This document shows, piece by piece, positions 17,480 through 24,619 of a DNA stretch of 55,557 nucleotides. The translations under genes and the position numbers were made by a program. Positions within the stretch are counted from its first letter, which is position 1, and the number at the start of each line of letters is the position of its first letter. Under the pieces are notes generated by a model, which did no database searches, was not told the DNA's origin, and saw only the letters and a program-made list of their open reading frames with translations. Source of the DNA: Rhodopirellula sp. SM50 (lineage in GTDB: Bacteria > Planctomycetota > Planctomycetia > Pirellulales > Pirellulaceae); assembly GCF_002289565.1 (NCBI RefSeq), contig NZ_NTFY01000090.1:1-55557 (forward strand), read 5' to 3'.

Positions 17480-18843
17480 CCGATCGGTTCTGCATCGATG
17501 GCGGCGGTTTGATCGCGCACACCGAATCGGGATGGTTCCTTCAGGTCGGCTTCGAACAAACCGAACTCGCCGCCGCAACGCCGCCCCAAGTTGTCGCCGA
17601 ACGGTTTGCCCAACTGTGTGACTCGGTCAAGGGTGCCGACAAACGATGTGTGCTCGGCCTGCCCAGCGGCGAGTGCTTTTTCGTCTGCGATGAACTGCCC
17701 GATTCGATCGACGCCAAAGACCGCAGCGCCGTGACGTTCGAGCTGGAACGCCATTTTCCCCTCGACGCCGAATCGATGGTCGCGGACTATTTTGTCCGTG
17801 CCTCGTCGGGGCAAATCGCGGCGGTCGCAATCGAAACGCCGCGGCATCAACCGACGGTCGACGCGTTTCAAGCGGCGGGGATCGAAGTCGTTGCGATTCT
17901 GCCGACGGCATTCCTGATCGCCAGAGCCTTCTACCGCAGCGACGCCGAAAAGTCTCCGTTCACCTTGGTGATCTTCGCCGCAACATCCGCCGAATCGTTG
18001 TCGGTCGACGACGGCGGGGTGTATCGCTGGCGGCAGTTCTATGACGCCGATGATGAACTTCGTCGACATCAAGCCACCATCGCGGATCAAGCCGACGCCT
18101 CGGAAAGGACCGTCATTGTCGGCCGAGGTGAATCGATGTTTCAACCGCGCGGCCGAGTCCAATGGTGTGATCGCGATGCCGCACGTCTGGCCGCCGAAGG
18201 TGCGGGCCTGGCATTGGGCGGTCGTTGGGGGCGTTGGCCCGACTTGCGGCGTGGTGACTTGGCACCGAGCGATCCGCTGTTCGCCGTCGCCGGACCCTTA
18301 CGCAAACTCGCGTGGGCGGCGACGTGTTGCTTTCTGATCCTGTCAATCGCGGCTTGGTATCGCGGCAATCGACTGGCCGCCGAATCCGAATCGGTTCGAC
18401 AGCAACAGCGCGCCGTGTTCGCCGAAGCCTATCCGGGGCGACGTGTTCCGGTGATGTTGATGCGAACCGTTCGGGGTGAACACAGCAAAACGCTCGGTTC
18501 GCGCGGTCGGGGTGATGCGATCAAGCTGCCGGTTCCCGCGACGCGTGTGCTCAGGGATCTGTACCGCGGTCTGGAACACGCGCAACGCGTCGGCGGCGTG
18601 CGGCTGCGGTTGATGGATTTGAAGATCGTCGATGGCGTCTGCTCCCTGACCGTTCGCGCGGTCGATGCCGTCCAAATCGGGACCATCGCCAAGTCGCTCG
18701 AAACGTTCGGGTTCGACGTCACACCACCGGCTGCCGAGCAGATCGATCCCAGCAAGAACGAGCCCATTCCGACCTACCAATCGACCCTCTCGGCTGTTTG
18801 GAATCCGCCCGCGAATCGGGCGGAGGAGGGAGTCGATTCGTGA
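17476..18843 (+). CDS. gspL: GspL/PilM-PilN-like T2SS assembly protein
   Basis: A 455-residue protein with a cytoplasmic actin-like (PilM/GspL-cyto) part over residues 1-270, including VLGLPSGECFFVCDELPDS and VTFELERHFPLDAESMV. One transmembrane helix follows (about 277-297, AWAATCCFLILSIAAWY), then a periplasmic PilN-like ferredoxin fold (VPATRVLRDLYRGLEHAQR, SLTVRAVDAVQIGTIAKSLE). This is the GspL layout and sits in the expected place before a GspM-like gene. It would anchor GspE at the membrane. ATG overlaps the GspC-like stop; its own stop overlaps the next GTG. The call is by architecture. Confidence 0.78.
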   Translation: MTDRFCIDGGGLIAHTESGWFLQVGFEQTELAAATPPQVVAERFAQLCDSVKGADKRCVLGLPSGECFFVCDELPDSIDAKDRSAVTFELERHFPLDAESMVADYFVRASSGQIAAVAIETPRHQPTVDAFQAAGIEVVAILPTAFLIARAFYRSDAEKSPFTLVIFAATSAESLSVDDGGVYRWRQFYDADDELRRHQATIADQADASERTVIVGRGESMFQPRGRVQWCDRDAARLAAEGAGLALGGRWGRWPDLRRGDLAPSDPLFAVAGPLRKLAWAATCCFLILSIAAWYRGNRLAAESESVRQQQRAVFAEAYPGRRVPVMLMRTVRGEHSKTLGSRGRGDAIKLPVPATRVLRDLYRGLEHAQRVGGVRLRLMDLKIVDGVCSLTVRAVDAVQIGTIAKSLETFGFDVTPPAAEQIDPSKNEPIPTYQSTLSAVWNPPANRAEEGVDS

Positions 18844-19361
18844 CCGTCACGACGAAACGATTGATCGCCGCCGCAGCCATCGTACTGTTGGGACTCTACG
18901 CCGCCTCGAGTGTGGTGAACACGCGGTCGGCGGCGGACCGGTTGCAGCTCGATCGCCAAGACTTACGCGAGCTGCGACAAAAGCTGGACGAAATCGAACG
19001 CGTCGCTGATGCACCCCGAGTCGCGGCGCTGCAGCTGGAAGAACCCAACCAAATCCTGGATCGCATCAACGCGGCGCTGCAGCAAGCCAATCTGTCCTCC
19101 GATTTGCTGTCAAACCAAACCCCCAACCAGCCGCAGCGGATCGGGCAGACCGATTTCAAGCTCCGGCGGGTCGAAATCAAACTGAACGCGGCCACGATTC
19201 CCCAGATTGTCGCCTTTTGTGACGCGCTCAAGGACGAATCGACCGGCAGCTTGGTGCGGGATTTACAGCTGTTTGATCCCCGGCAATCCGGCTCGCGCGA
19301 AACCTGGAATTCTCAGCTGACCTTGACCCAAATCATCTTTTCACCGAAAAGCGACACGTGA
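18840..19361 (+). CDS. GspM/PilO-like T2SS assembly protein
   Basis: A 173-residue protein. The GTG at 18840 overlaps the gspL stop (GTGA) and is preferred to an upstream frame start at 18798. One N-terminal transmembrane helix (LIAAAAIVLLGLYAASSVV) is followed by a coiled-coil (RLQLDRQDLRELRQKLDEIE) and a ferredoxin-like domain (FKLRRVEIKLNAATIPQIVA). This is the GspM/PilO layout: partner of GspL in the platform. It is the last clear T2SS gene. The following 280 bases carry no gene and probably include the operon end, though I see no clean hairpin with a T-run. Confidence 0.75.
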   Translation: MTVTTKRLIAAAAIVLLGLYAASSVVNTRSAADRLQLDRQDLRELRQKLDEIERVADAPRVAALQLEEPNQILDRINAALQQANLSSDLLSNQTPNQPQRIGQTDFKLRRVEIKLNAATIPQIVAFCDALKDESTGSLVRDLQLFDPRQSGSRETWNSQLTLTQIIFSPKSDT

Positions 19362-19643
19362 ACGTGCGTTGGTGCTTCAAGTGGCGGGGGAATGAGTGTT
19401 GGTGTGCAGGCTTTAGCCGTCCACCGTCGCTGCCTCGCAGCGACCGGAAATCGCCCCAAGGCTAAACACCAACGGGTGCTGAAACCGGTTTTTTCCGATG
19501 CCTGTGCCATTCGTGCCTGATCCTTTTTTCCGTGGACGACCGAATACTGTTGCGATGATAAAGCACTGAGTCGAATTGGAATGCGTCGAGATGGAGTTCG
19601 TAGCGATCGATCGCGGGTAGGTCCGGTGTCTGCTGCGCTGAGG

Positions 19644-20558
19644 ATGACGCGGTGTGGTTGCATCGCCATGTTCAGCCACATCGCCGCGTTCTTGGTCTGT
19701 CTGCAGCCCGTCGGATGCTCGTCGCTGCAGAGCAAGAATCGATCGGTCATCAAGGTCCAGACCAAGCGGGACACCGAGCGTGCCAATCGTCTGACGTACG
19801 CGGGCATCCGATCCCTGCAGAAACAGCATCTCGACAAGGCGGCGAAACAGTTTCGCGAAGCGGTGGAGGCGGATGAGACGTATGGTCCGGCGCACAACAA
19901 CCTGGGGCTGATGCATTATGAGCAAGGCAACTTGTACCAGGCCGTGATGGCGTTTGAGCAGGCGCGTGAATTTTTGCCCGGCGATCCGGCGGTGGTCTAC
20001 AACTTGGCTTTGGCGCTCGAAGCGGCCGGACGCACCGATGAAGCGATCGAGCTCTACTACACCGCCAACGCGATGGATCGTGCCAATCCGCTTTATCTCG
20101 GCAATTTGGTCCGGTTGCGGGTCCGGCTGGGCGAGCACGATGACGTGCTGGTTCAGCAGCTCAAGGATTTGGCGTTGATCGAAACACGCCCCGATTGGCG
20201 ACGCTGGGCGGACACCCAGCTGGCGCTGTCTCAAAACGATGGGTTGGATCGCGGCCCGGGGACACCGGATCTGGAGACGATGGTCGACCGTGATACCGAG
20301 GCCGACTCCGGGGACCTGCGTACCAAGATCATCGATCTGACGCCCGTCATGCCGGCCTCAGCGGAGGAGCCGATCGCCGAACCGTTCGGGTTTGACGATC
20401 TGCCCGATGCCCCGCGGCGCAAAGCCCCACCGCTCCAAGCCCCCCGCCAAGACGGTCCGAGCATGGATTTAGCTCCGCCCGCCCCGCCGTCGCCGCCCGC
20501 CGTCGACGCGTCATCCTTGGAAGAAAGCTACGTCGAAGACCTGACCGCCGACGAGTGA
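19644..20558 (+). CDS. TPR-repeat lipoprotein, PilF-like candidate
   Basis: A protein of about 304 residues. A hydrophobic leader ends at a cysteine (AFLVCLQPVGC then SSLQSK), a likely though imperfect lipobox. Residues 50-190 hold at least three tetratricopeptide repeats (TYAGIRSLQKQHLDKAAKQF; YGPAHNNLGLMHYEQGNLYQ; PAVVYNLALALEAAGRTDEA). The C-terminal third is Asp/Pro/Ala-rich and probably disordered. TPR lipoproteins such as PilF/PilW help secretins assemble, so its place right after the T2SS genes suggests a pilotin-like role. That is inference. The start could also be ATG at 19668; the 19644 ATG gives a fuller signal peptide. Confidence 0.7.
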   Translation: MTRCGCIAMFSHIAAFLVCLQPVGCSSLQSKNRSVIKVQTKRDTERANRLTYAGIRSLQKQHLDKAAKQFREAVEADETYGPAHNNLGLMHYEQGNLYQAVMAFEQAREFLPGDPAVVYNLALALEAAGRTDEAIELYYTANAMDRANPLYLGNLVRLRVRLGEHDDVLVQQLKDLALIETRPDWRRWADTQLALSQNDGLDRGPGTPDLETMVDRDTEADSGDLRTKIIDLTPVMPASAEEPIAEPFGFDDLPDAPRRKAPPLQAPRQDGPSMDLAPPAPPSPPAVDASSLEESYVEDLTADE

Positions 20559-20578
20559 TCGTCCGCCCAGCCCACACC

Positions 20579-20767
20579 CCATCCACTCGGGGACAGACCC
20601 CATCCACCCGGGGACAGACCCCATTCACCCGGGGACAGACCCCATTCAACCGGGGACAGACCCCATTCAACCGGGGACAGACCCCATTCAACCGGGGACA
20701 GACCCCATTCAACCGGGGACAGACCCCATTCAACCGGGGACAGACCCCATTCACCCGGGGACAGACC
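20579..20767. repeat. Tandem array, nine 21-base units
   Basis: Nine consecutive 21-base copies run without spacers: CCATNCAMCCGGGGACAGACC, copies 4-8 identical (CCATTCAACCGGGGACAGACC). Each unit holds the near-palindrome GGGGACAGACCCC. The array begins 20 bases after the TPR gene stop and could form a multi-hairpin transcript end. The unit length is a multiple of three, so the array is open in several frames, but translation is not supported. The same core recurs singly near 21431 and 21614 and many times at 46809-47343. Between the array and 20968 I see nothing else. Confidence 0.95.
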
Positions 20768-20968
20768 CCGAGCTGCTCGACCCCGAGCTGCTCGTTTACA
20801 TGTCGACGATTGACCCACAAACGGGACGCTCGACTGTTATGCTTTATGGGTTCGACGACAACTCCGCCGCAAAGAAGCTACTCAATGACCTTCGCCGATT
20901 GGTTCCGCATCCACAGATCCGACATCCACGCCTACAGTGAACGTTGCTTGCTGGCAGGAGCCTGAACC

Positions 20969-21052
20969 ATGCAACGAATCCTCATCGCATTCTTGGTGAT
21001 CATGCTTCCGGTTGCCGTGAATTCTCTCGTGGCATTGAACAAACAGTTGTGA
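20969..21052 (+). CDS. 27-residue membrane peptide, coupled to next gene
   Basis: A very short frame, ATG at 20969, encoding one hydrophobic helix (QRILIAFLVIMLPVAVNSLV) with a basic residue before it. AGGAG sits about ten bases upstream. The stop overlaps the GTG of the next frame (GTGA), so it may be a leader peptide that couples translation, or a tiny membrane protein. No family is recognised. Support is the ribosome binding site, the hydrophobic pattern and the overlap only. Confidence 0.4.
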   Translation: MQRILIAFLVIMLPVAVNSLVALNKQL

Positions 21053-21405
21053 GCTTGAATCCATACGAACCGACGTGTCACGCCGATGAAACTGGTCCGA
21101 TCCGTGGCCCCCGGTCGGTCTGGCTGTTGCTAATCACGGCCACGTTTGCAACCGCGTGCATTGCCAGCGCAGCGCTGATCTTGGTCGAGACAATGGAAAT
21201 TGCGGGTCGACAAGGATCGTGGAACGCCGAACTCACCAAGGGCGCAACCGCCTCAGCGATATTCGGTTTGCTCGGCTGTTGTTGGCTGTGTTCGTCACTT
21301 CTCTACTGGGTGAGACGCAAGAGGTTTGCAACCGTTGTCAATCTGGGTGCCATCGGTTTGGCTGCGTTGTTGATCGTGCTTGCGACGCAAGGGCTTATCC
21401 TGTGA
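21049..21405 (+). CDS. Small membrane protein, NPYEP-type
   Basis: A 118-residue protein from GTG 21049, which overlaps the stop of the 27-residue peptide. It starts SLNPYEPTCHADETG; an NPYE(P/S)P start followed by membrane helices is common in small planctomycete proteins of unknown function. Three transmembrane helices are visible: SVWLLLITATFATACIASAA, then TASAIFGLLGCCWLCSSLLY, then VVNLGAIGLAALLIVLATQG. The frame is open upstream to 20944, but that part overlaps the small peptide and is not conserved-looking. Function unknown. Confidence 0.65.
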   Translation: MSLNPYEPTCHADETGPIRGPRSVWLLLITATFATACIASAALILVETMEIAGRQGSWNAELTKGATASAIFGLLGCCWLCSSLLYWVRRKRFATVVNLGAIGLAALLIVLATQGLIL

Positions 21406-21430
21406 CCATCTGAACACGTCCCCGTTCAGC

Positions 21431-21626
21431 CGGGGACAGACCCCGGGGAGACTGGGGACAGTCCCCGAAGTGTTCAGTCCCCGAAGTGTTCAGGGGGTTT
21501 TGATCGATGGAGAATAAACCCACCGATGGCAGTGCGTACCCACGGATGTCATGCAGTCGGGGATCCGTGGGTACGCCTTGCCATCCGTGGTCTGATCCAT
21601 GACGGGAAGCTCGGGGTCTGTCCCCG
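21431..21626. repeat. GGGGACAGACCCC-type palindromes and a 14-base-arm hairpin
   Basis: The convergent gap between the NPYEP gene and fxsA holds CGGGGACAGACCCCGG and GGGGACAGTCCCC at 21431-21467, a direct repeat of CCCCGAAGTGTTCAG after them, and GGGGTCTGTCCCC at 21614-21626. In between lies a perfect hairpin with arms GCGTACCCACGGAT (21534-21547) and ATCCGTGGGTACGC (21563-21576). With genes converging here the hairpin could end transcription from both sides, but it has no T-run. Confidence 0.7.
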
Positions 21627-21638
21627 ATCGAGACAGCT

Positions 21639-21663
21639 GACAGGCTGGAAGCCTATCCCACTT
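21639..21663. repeat. GACAGGCTGGAAGCCTATCCCACTT repeat unit (overlaps fxsA stop)
   Basis: One copy of a 25-base unit seen also at 24499-24619, 34839-34897 and 40324-40346. Its reverse strand contains GTGGGATAG, whose TAG is the stop codon of fxsA. The unit therefore extends into the coding region by two sense codons. Confidence 0.85.
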
Positions 21664-22120
21664 CCTCGCGGCGGGTGGCTCTGCCTTCGATGGTTTTGCT
21701 GTCATCGAACGGGTGTAGACGTGTGCTTTCAAAGGTGGTGGTGTGGACCTGCACGGACCCGAAGCCGCGGAACATGCGGGAAAGCACAAATCTGCGAATC
21801 AGATTGCGTCCGACCGGGACCAGCATCGCGAAGCCGACGATGTCGGTCAGCAAGCCGGGCGTTAGCAGCAGCGCGGCGGAAAACACGATCATCAGTCCGT
21901 CTTGAATCTCGCGGCTGGGCATCCGGCCTTCGGCCAGCGCCAATTGAAACTTTTGCCACGCGATCAGGCCCTCACGTTTGGCCAGCCAAGAGCCGATAAT
22001 GCCGGTAATGATGACCAGCAAGAATGTCGGGCCGGCGCCCGTGACATCGGCCAGTTGCAGCAGCAGGTACAGCTCCACCAGCGGGACGGTGATGAACAGC
22101 AGAAGAAGTCGAAGAAGCAT
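21653..22120 (-). CDS. fxsA: FxsA family membrane protein
   Basis: A 155-residue inner-membrane protein. The core matches FxsA: LRLLLLFITVPLVELYLLLQ, then a second helix (FLLVIITGIIGSWLAKREGL), then the amphipathic AEGRMPSREIQDGLMIVFSA and LLLTPGLLTDIVGFAMLVP. In E. coli FxsA overproduction relieves F-plasmid exclusion of phage T7; its normal role is unclear. The ATG ending at 22120 is chosen because the conserved helix begins there. The last residues and stop come from an intergenic repeat (GTGGGATAG). Divergent from the hydrolase gene that starts about 170 bases away. Confidence 0.88.
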   Translation of the reverse strand: MLLRLLLLFITVPLVELYLLLQLADVTGAGPTFLLVIITGIIGSWLAKREGLIAWQKFQLALAEGRMPSREIQDGLMIVFSAALLLTPGLLTDIVGFAMLVPVGRNLIRRFVLSRMFRGFGSVQVHTTTFESTRLHPFDDSKTIEGRATRREEVG

Positions 22121-22292
22121 CTCAATCGCCTGAAACGGGCGGAAAAATTGGATGACAGCGTTCCGGATGAACCTGTTTCGAACCGGTCCGTCGGAGTGCC
22201 ATCGTGACAAATGTCCCTTACGGAATTCAGCAGGACGCGAATTTCGTGCCATATCTGGCCATTTCGAAACACCACCCGCCAAAATCAACCAG

Positions 22293-23252
22293 GTGACGAT
22301 CGTGATCGCCCAATCCTTGACGGTCCCCGACGCGGACGGTTTGCACGCACGGCTCTGGCATCGCGGCGACGGCAGCGAGCGCGGCGTGATGATCCTGGTG
22401 CACGGATTGGGTGACCACGGAGGACGATACGCATGCTTTGCCAAGCGGATGCTGCGGCGCGGCTGGGCGGTTTTTGCCTTCGATCTCCCCGGTCACGGAC
22501 GCTCTCCGGGAAGACGTGGTACGGCCAAGAGCTACGACAGCGTTCTGCAGACCATCGCCGCTTCGCGAAAGCTGCTGTGGGAGTCGTTTGCCGAAAAGGA
22601 ACAAGTGTTGATCGGTCACTCGATGGGAGGCAACTTCGCGGTCAACTACGCTCTGCGTCACGCTGAGTTTGACGCGTATGGGACGCCCGATCTGTCAGGA
22701 TTGGTGCTGGTCGCACCGATGTTGATGCCGCCGAGTTTCCTGGATCGACACAAAATCCTCGCGGCCTGGGGAACCGGACAACTGTTTCGCTGGATCCGGC
22801 TCTCCAAACCACCCCGAATGGATCAATTGACTCGCGATCACGCCGTGGCCGAACGTCTGCGGGCTGACCCGTTGCAACACAGCCGGATCTCGCTGTATCT
22901 GGCGACCCAGTTGTTGGCGCAAGGTCGCTTTGCACTCGATCACGCTTCGGCGATCGAGACTCCGACGTTGGTGTTGCTGGGCGACGAAGATGAATTGATC
23001 GATCAGGCCGCGTGCCGCAACCTGTCACTCCGGATGCGCGAGTGGTCGGAGTTTGTCCGTTGGCCCGGAGGGCGTCATCATCTGTTGTACGACGTCGATG
23101 CCGAAGACGTCGCCGATCATCTGGCCGTGTGGATGGACCGCGAGGTTGGGGGAGTCGGGCCGGCGATGCAGCTCGTTGATCACCCGATCACGTCGCAACC
23201 CATCCAGGGCTGCAGGACCTTGGGAACTGCGATGCTGCCGTCGGCGCGTTGA
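22293..23252 (+). CDS. Alpha/beta hydrolase, monoacylglycerol lipase-like
   Basis: A protein of about 319 residues with the serine aminopeptidase S33/lysophospholipase fold. ILVHGLGDHGGRY forms the oxyanion region, followed by FAFDLPGHGRSPG, the nucleophile elbow IGHSMGGNFA (Ser), the acid in LLGDEDELID, and His in GGRHHLLYD. It probably hydrolyses a monoacylglycerol or similar ester in the cytoplasm; no signal peptide is seen. The start is uncertain: GTG at 22293 or 22302 are both close to the first conserved strand, and an upstream ATG at 22152 would overlap divergent DNA without conserved residues. Its 3' end overlaps the convergent serS gene by 73 bases. Confidence 0.85.
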   Translation: MTIVIAQSLTVPDADGLHARLWHRGDGSERGVMILVHGLGDHGGRYACFAKRMLRRGWAVFAFDLPGHGRSPGRRGTAKSYDSVLQTIAASRKLLWESFAEKEQVLIGHSMGGNFAVNYALRHAEFDAYGTPDLSGLVLVAPMLMPPSFLDRHKILAAWGTGQLFRWIRLSKPPRMDQLTRDHAVAERLRADPLQHSRISLYLATQLLAQGRFALDHASAIETPTLVLLGDEDELIDQAACRNLSLRMREWSEFVRWPGGRHHLLYDVDAEDVADHLAVWMDREVGGVGPAMQLVDHPITSQPIQGCRTLGTAMLPSAR

Positions 23253-24454
23253 TGGTTTTCGATCACGGCGATCATCGCGCGTCCTGTTGCGACGGCGGTG
23301 CCGTTGAGCGTGTGCAGGAACTTGGTGCCCTTCTCTCCGGTCACCTTGTAACGCGTGTTCAATCGACGCGCCTGATAGTCGGTGCAGTTGCTGGTGCTGG
23401 TCACCTCGCCCCACTCGCCGGCGTCGCCCCGTCCCGGCATCCAGGCTTCCAGATCATACTTGCGATAAGCCGGACCACCCAGGTCGCCACTGGCGGTATC
23501 AACGACCCGGTAGGGGACTTCCAGGGCATCAAACAATTCACACTCCAGCGACCGCATCTCTTCATGCATCGCATCGCTTTGCTCGGGCAACGCGAAGGCG
23601 AACATTTCAACTTTGGTGAATTGATGCACGCGGTACAGGCCCTTGGACGCGCGACCGGCCGCCCCGGCTTCGGTGCGGAAACAGTGACTGAGCCCGCATA
23701 ACTTGATCGGCAACTCGGTGTCGGCCAGCGTTTGATCCGCCATCATGCCGCCGAGTGTGATCTCTGCGGTGGCGACCAGATTCAATTCAGTGTTTTCGAT
23801 GCTGTAGATCTGCGTCTCGGGGCCGCGGGGATTGAACCCGGTTCCTTGCAGCACGCTGGTCAGCGCCAGGTCGGGCGTGGAAACCGGCGTGAAGCCGCGA
23901 TCGGACAGGAAACTGATGGCGAACTGTTGCAGCGCCAGATCCAAGCGGACGGCGGCGTTGCGAAGGAAATAGAACCCCGCACCGGCGACCCGCGCACCGC
24001 CTTCGAAATCAAACAGGTCGTGCTTCTCACCGAGTTGCAGGTGATCGAGCGGCTGAAAATCGAATTCCGGTTTCGGCGTCGCACCGAAAGACAGTTCTTT
24101 GGCGTCGTCTTCACCACCGGTCGGTGCGTCGGGGTGGGTCAGGTTGGGAATCAGCGTTTGGATGGCCAGGATCTGGTCTTCCAACTCGTCGCATTGTTTT
24201 TGGGCGGCATCCTTTTGTTCTCGCAGCTCGCGCCCCTTGGCGATCAGTTCTTGTCGCTGGGCGTTATCGGATGCCTTGGGAATCTGCTTGCTGACTTCGT
24301 TGGCTTGGCGGTTGAGGTCTTGGGCGAGTTGCAGTTGAGTGACCCGCTGGGCGTCTAATTCGACGATGCGATCGACGTCACACGGCACGCCGCGGCGCTC
24401 ACAGTTCTCGCGGACCAGTTCGACGTTCTGGAGGATGAATTTCCGATCAAGCAT
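23180..24454 (-). CDS. serS: Seryl-tRNA synthetase
   Basis: A 424-residue class II synthetase that charges tRNA(Ser). It starts DRKFILQNVELVRENCERRG with an N-terminal coiled-coil arm (residues 30-105, LDAQRVTQLQLAQDLNRQAN and following). The catalytic domain has motif 2 (LSHCFRTEAGAAGRASKGLY), FTKVEMFAF, and motif 3 near the end (NGTAVATGRAMIAVIENHQR). The length is normal. The C-terminus overlaps the convergent hydrolase gene by 73 bases, which leaves no room for a terminator between them. The ATG ending at 24454 is the natural start. Confidence 0.97.
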   Translation of the reverse strand: MLDRKFILQNVELVRENCERRGVPCDVDRIVELDAQRVTQLQLAQDLNRQANEVSKQIPKASDNAQRQELIAKGRELREQKDAAQKQCDELEDQILAIQTLIPNLTHPDAPTGGEDDAKELSFGATPKPEFDFQPLDHLQLGEKHDLFDFEGGARVAGAGFYFLRNAAVRLDLALQQFAISFLSDRGFTPVSTPDLALTSVLQGTGFNPRGPETQIYSIENTELNLVATAEITLGGMMADQTLADTELPIKLCGLSHCFRTEAGAAGRASKGLYRVHQFTKVEMFAFALPEQSDAMHEEMRSLECELFDALEVPYRVVDTASGDLGGPAYRKYDLEAWMPGRGDAGEWGEVTSTSNCTDYQARRLNTRYKVTGEKGTKFLHTLNGTAVATGRAMIAVIENHQRADGSIAVPKVLQPWMGCDVIG

Positions 24455-24498
24455 GATGAGTTGAGGTAGGTGTGAAGGTTCGTTCGCGGTGAGGCAGT

Positions 24499-24619
24499 GT
24501 GGGATAGGCTTCTAGCCTGTCATCTTCTGCCGACGACAGGCTGGAAGCCTATCCCACTTGTGTTGACAGGCTGGAAGCCTATCCCACTCGTGTTGACAGG
24601 CTGGAAGCCTCTCCCACTT
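24499..24619. repeat. Repeat cluster: one inverted and three direct GACAGGCTGGAAGCC units
   Basis: A reversed unit GTGGGATAGGCTTCTAGCCT at 24499-24521 faces three direct copies starting at 24535, 24565 and 24595 with a period of 30 bases (GACAGGCTGGAAGCCTATCC followed by CACTTGTGTT). The first pair can form a long hairpin between serS and the peptidase gene. Two of the direct copies lie inside the 3' end of the M20 peptidase gene and encode its last residues and stop. Confidence 0.93.

Noticed and set aside
20579..20767. Possible CRISPR array
   Set aside because: Repeats are contiguous with no unique spacers, and no cas genes are present.
20555..20965. 136-codon frame reading through the 21-base tandem array as GQTPFNR repeats
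   Set aside because: The array is a non-coding palindrome amplified in units of 21, so it stays open by arithmetic. The frame has no conserved start or end and overlaps the TPR gene stop.
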